Shown here: piece after piece, positions 6,748 to 7,052 of the stretch
Numbering within the stretch: the first letter of the stretch is position 1
Layout: each line of letters starts with the position of its first letter
Assembly: GCA_025997755.1 (NCBI GenBank)
Contig: BNVA01000105.1
Coordinates: 1-7,052 of the forward strand
Source: Spirochaetia bacterium
GTDB lineage: Bacteria > Spirochaetota > Spirochaetia > Treponematales > Breznakiellaceae
DNA: 7,052 nucleotides
Direction: 5' to 3'
Position numbers and translations under genes: made by a program
Notes under the pieces: model-generated
What the model saw: only the letters and a program-made list of their open reading frames with translations
What the model was told of the DNA's origin: nothing
The model's database searches: none

Positions 6748-6772
6748 TGCGCCGTGTAAAAAACTAACCATG
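6748..6772. repeat. Outer copy of a 25-bp tandem-spaced repeat
   Basis: This copy shares TGTAAAAAACTAACCATG (6755-6772) exactly with a second copy at 6790-6807, and seven further bases on its left match with two differences. The two copies are in the same orientation with a period of 35 bp. Read from outside toward the transposase, each core begins with TGT, a common first triplet of insertion-sequence ends. Confidence 0.85.
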
Positions 6773-6782
6773 AAGGAGCCTG

Positions 6783-6807
6783 TGTGCCATGTAAAAAACT
6801 AACCATG
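6783..6807. repeat. Inner copy of the 25-bp repeat, overlapping the transposase stop
   Basis: This is the second copy of the repeat. Its core at 6790-6807 includes, on the minus strand, the last two sense codons (His, Gly) and the TAG stop of the transposase. The 3' end of the gene therefore lies inside a likely transposase-binding sequence. Only about 10 unrelated bases separate the two 25-bp copies. Confidence 0.85.
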
Positions 6808-7052
6808 GCGATTTCTTCCGCGACGCGGAAGAGTTACAGGTACATCATGTACAGTAGAAAGCAAATGTTCAACAGCTTTATCCATGAGACACTTTTGAGC
6901 TACAAGCGGTATAGATTCTTTGAAGCGCAGGGCATCCTGCTTTATCCTGATACCCTCCAGTTTTTCATCGAAAGAGCACTCAAACAACCGTTGCAGCGGT
7001 GTTTTAGCCGTATCATACTTGCGTTTCTTTTTTGCACCAACTCTTTCACAAC
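6799..7052 (-). CDS. Integrase-type transposase, C-terminal fragment (5' end outside window)
   Basis: The minus-strand frame is open through the right edge and ends at TAG (6801-6799), giving 84 residues of an otherwise unseen protein. The first part reads VGAKKKRKYDTAKTPLQRLF; K-Y-D-x-A-K-T-P-x-Q-R-L is the segment found after the DDE integrase core in IS481-like and related transposases. A charged helical stretch follows (DEKLEGIRIKQDALRFKES, then QKCLMDKAVEHLLS), and a basic tail ends in RRGRNRHG. A TTG at 6987 is only an internal codon, not the start. The DDE residues would lie outside the window, so activity cannot be judged. The stop codon lies in the inner copy of a tandem repeat that probably forms the element end. 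The opposite strand is also open here, but it is taken as a shadow. Confidence 0.75.
   Translation of the reverse strand, partial: CERVGAKKKRKYDTAKTPLQRLFECSFDEKLEGIRIKQDALRFKESIPLVAQKCLMDKAVEHLLSTVHDVPVTLPRRGRNRHG
6814..6832. repeat. Perfect 8-bp inverted repeat near the transposase 3' end
   Basis: TCTTCCGC and GCGGAAGA flank a 3-nt loop (GAC), a G+C-rich hairpin inside the coding sequence for LPRRGR, seven bases from the inner terminal repeat. On the minus strand a run of six T (6798-6793) follows about 15 nt later, too far for a standard intrinsic terminator. It may be structural or simply a result of the Arg-rich codons. Confidence 0.5.

Larger units (their letters stand above)
6496..6798. 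other. Gene-poor spacer between the MNT gene and the insertion element
   Basis: About 300 nt without a convincing gene. It holds the MNT Shine-Dalgarno (6503-6507) and a doubtful 74-residue minus-strand frame (6712-6488, GTG start, no SD), the stop of which overlaps the MNT ATG by 8 nt. It also holds a plus-strand frame from ATG 6677 to a stop at 6800-6802 whose start reads MKKFNHKKYETHEKMINF, and two tandem repeats near the right end. The first 150 nt may be the remains of a decayed gene; I do not recognise the peptide. Confidence 0.5.
6755..7052 (-). mobile_element. End of an integrase-type insertion element (other end outside window)
   Basis: The span covers the tandem TGT-starting repeats and the 3' part of a transposase gene. 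The edge at 6755 is inferred from the TGT of the outer repeat; the inner copy at 6790 could instead be the true tip. The matching inverted end and any target-site duplication lie beyond 7052, so neither the boundary nor the family can be fixed here. Confidence 0.5.

Noticed and set aside
6748..6807. CRISPR-like array
   Set aside because: There are only two repeats with a 10-bp gap, next to a transposase and without cas genes; this fits an insertion-element end.
6793..6832. Intrinsic terminator for the transposase gene (8-bp hairpin then T run)
   Set aside because: The six-T run is about 15 nt from the stem and after the stop codon, so it does not form a standard stem-plus-U-tract.
6805..7052. 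Plus-strand frame open to the window end, starting MAISSATRKSYRY
   Set aside because: It is the complement of the transposase fragment, whose minus-strand reading has the recognisable KYDTAKTP-QRL segment.

Overview
The window reads as chromosomal DNA from a spirochaete, most likely a Treponema-like fermentative species. This is an inference from the style of the CdsA, SerC and XylA/XylB proteins and the moderate G+C; nothing in the window fixes the species. It runs from ordinary metabolic genes on the left into an accessory, AT-richer right end with a nucleotidyltransferase/HEPN pair and a cut-off insertion element.

Layout. (1) Positions 1-1399, plus strand: the C-terminal end of cdsA (phosphatidate cytidylyltransferase), then serC (phosphoserine aminotransferase) 14 nt downstream with its own Shine-Dalgarno, so probably co-transcribed. 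(2) Positions 1411-4253, minus strand: a compact xylB-xylA operon (xylulokinase, then xylose isomerase) that converts D-xylose to xylulose 5-phosphate. It meets serC tail to tail across 11 nt. (3) Positions 4254-4383: a divergent control region between xylB and a MATE transporter gene. A strong promoter-like pair (TTGACT, 17 nt, TATCAT) sits so close to xylB that the predicted transcript starts on the GTG start codon, which would make a leaderless mRNA. A 16-bp dyad covers its -35 box. (4) Positions 4384-5751, plus strand: a complete MATE-family efflux protein. (5) Positions 5766-6495, minus strand: an MNT-domain nucleotidyltransferase followed by a HEPN-domain protein, overlapping by 8 nt. 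The MNT active site is intact, but the HEPN protein has no RX4-6H ribonuclease motif. (6) Positions 6496-6798: no convincing gene; a doubtful small ORF coupled to the MNT start, a NHKKYETHEK-like coding relic on the other strand, and two tandem copies of a 25-bp repeat. (7) Positions 6799-7052, minus strand: the C-terminal end of an integrase-type transposase that runs off the window. The repeats beginning TGT beside it look like the end of that insertion element.

The xyl genes form a clear catabolic unit. The serC/cdsA pair is housekeeping metabolism. The MNT/HEPN pair and the transposase mark the start of an accessory region. I see no clear evidence for a wholly new system. The points most worth checking are the predicted leaderless xyl transcript, the motif-less HEPN partner with a possible third coupled ORF, and the tandem-repeat end of the insertion element.
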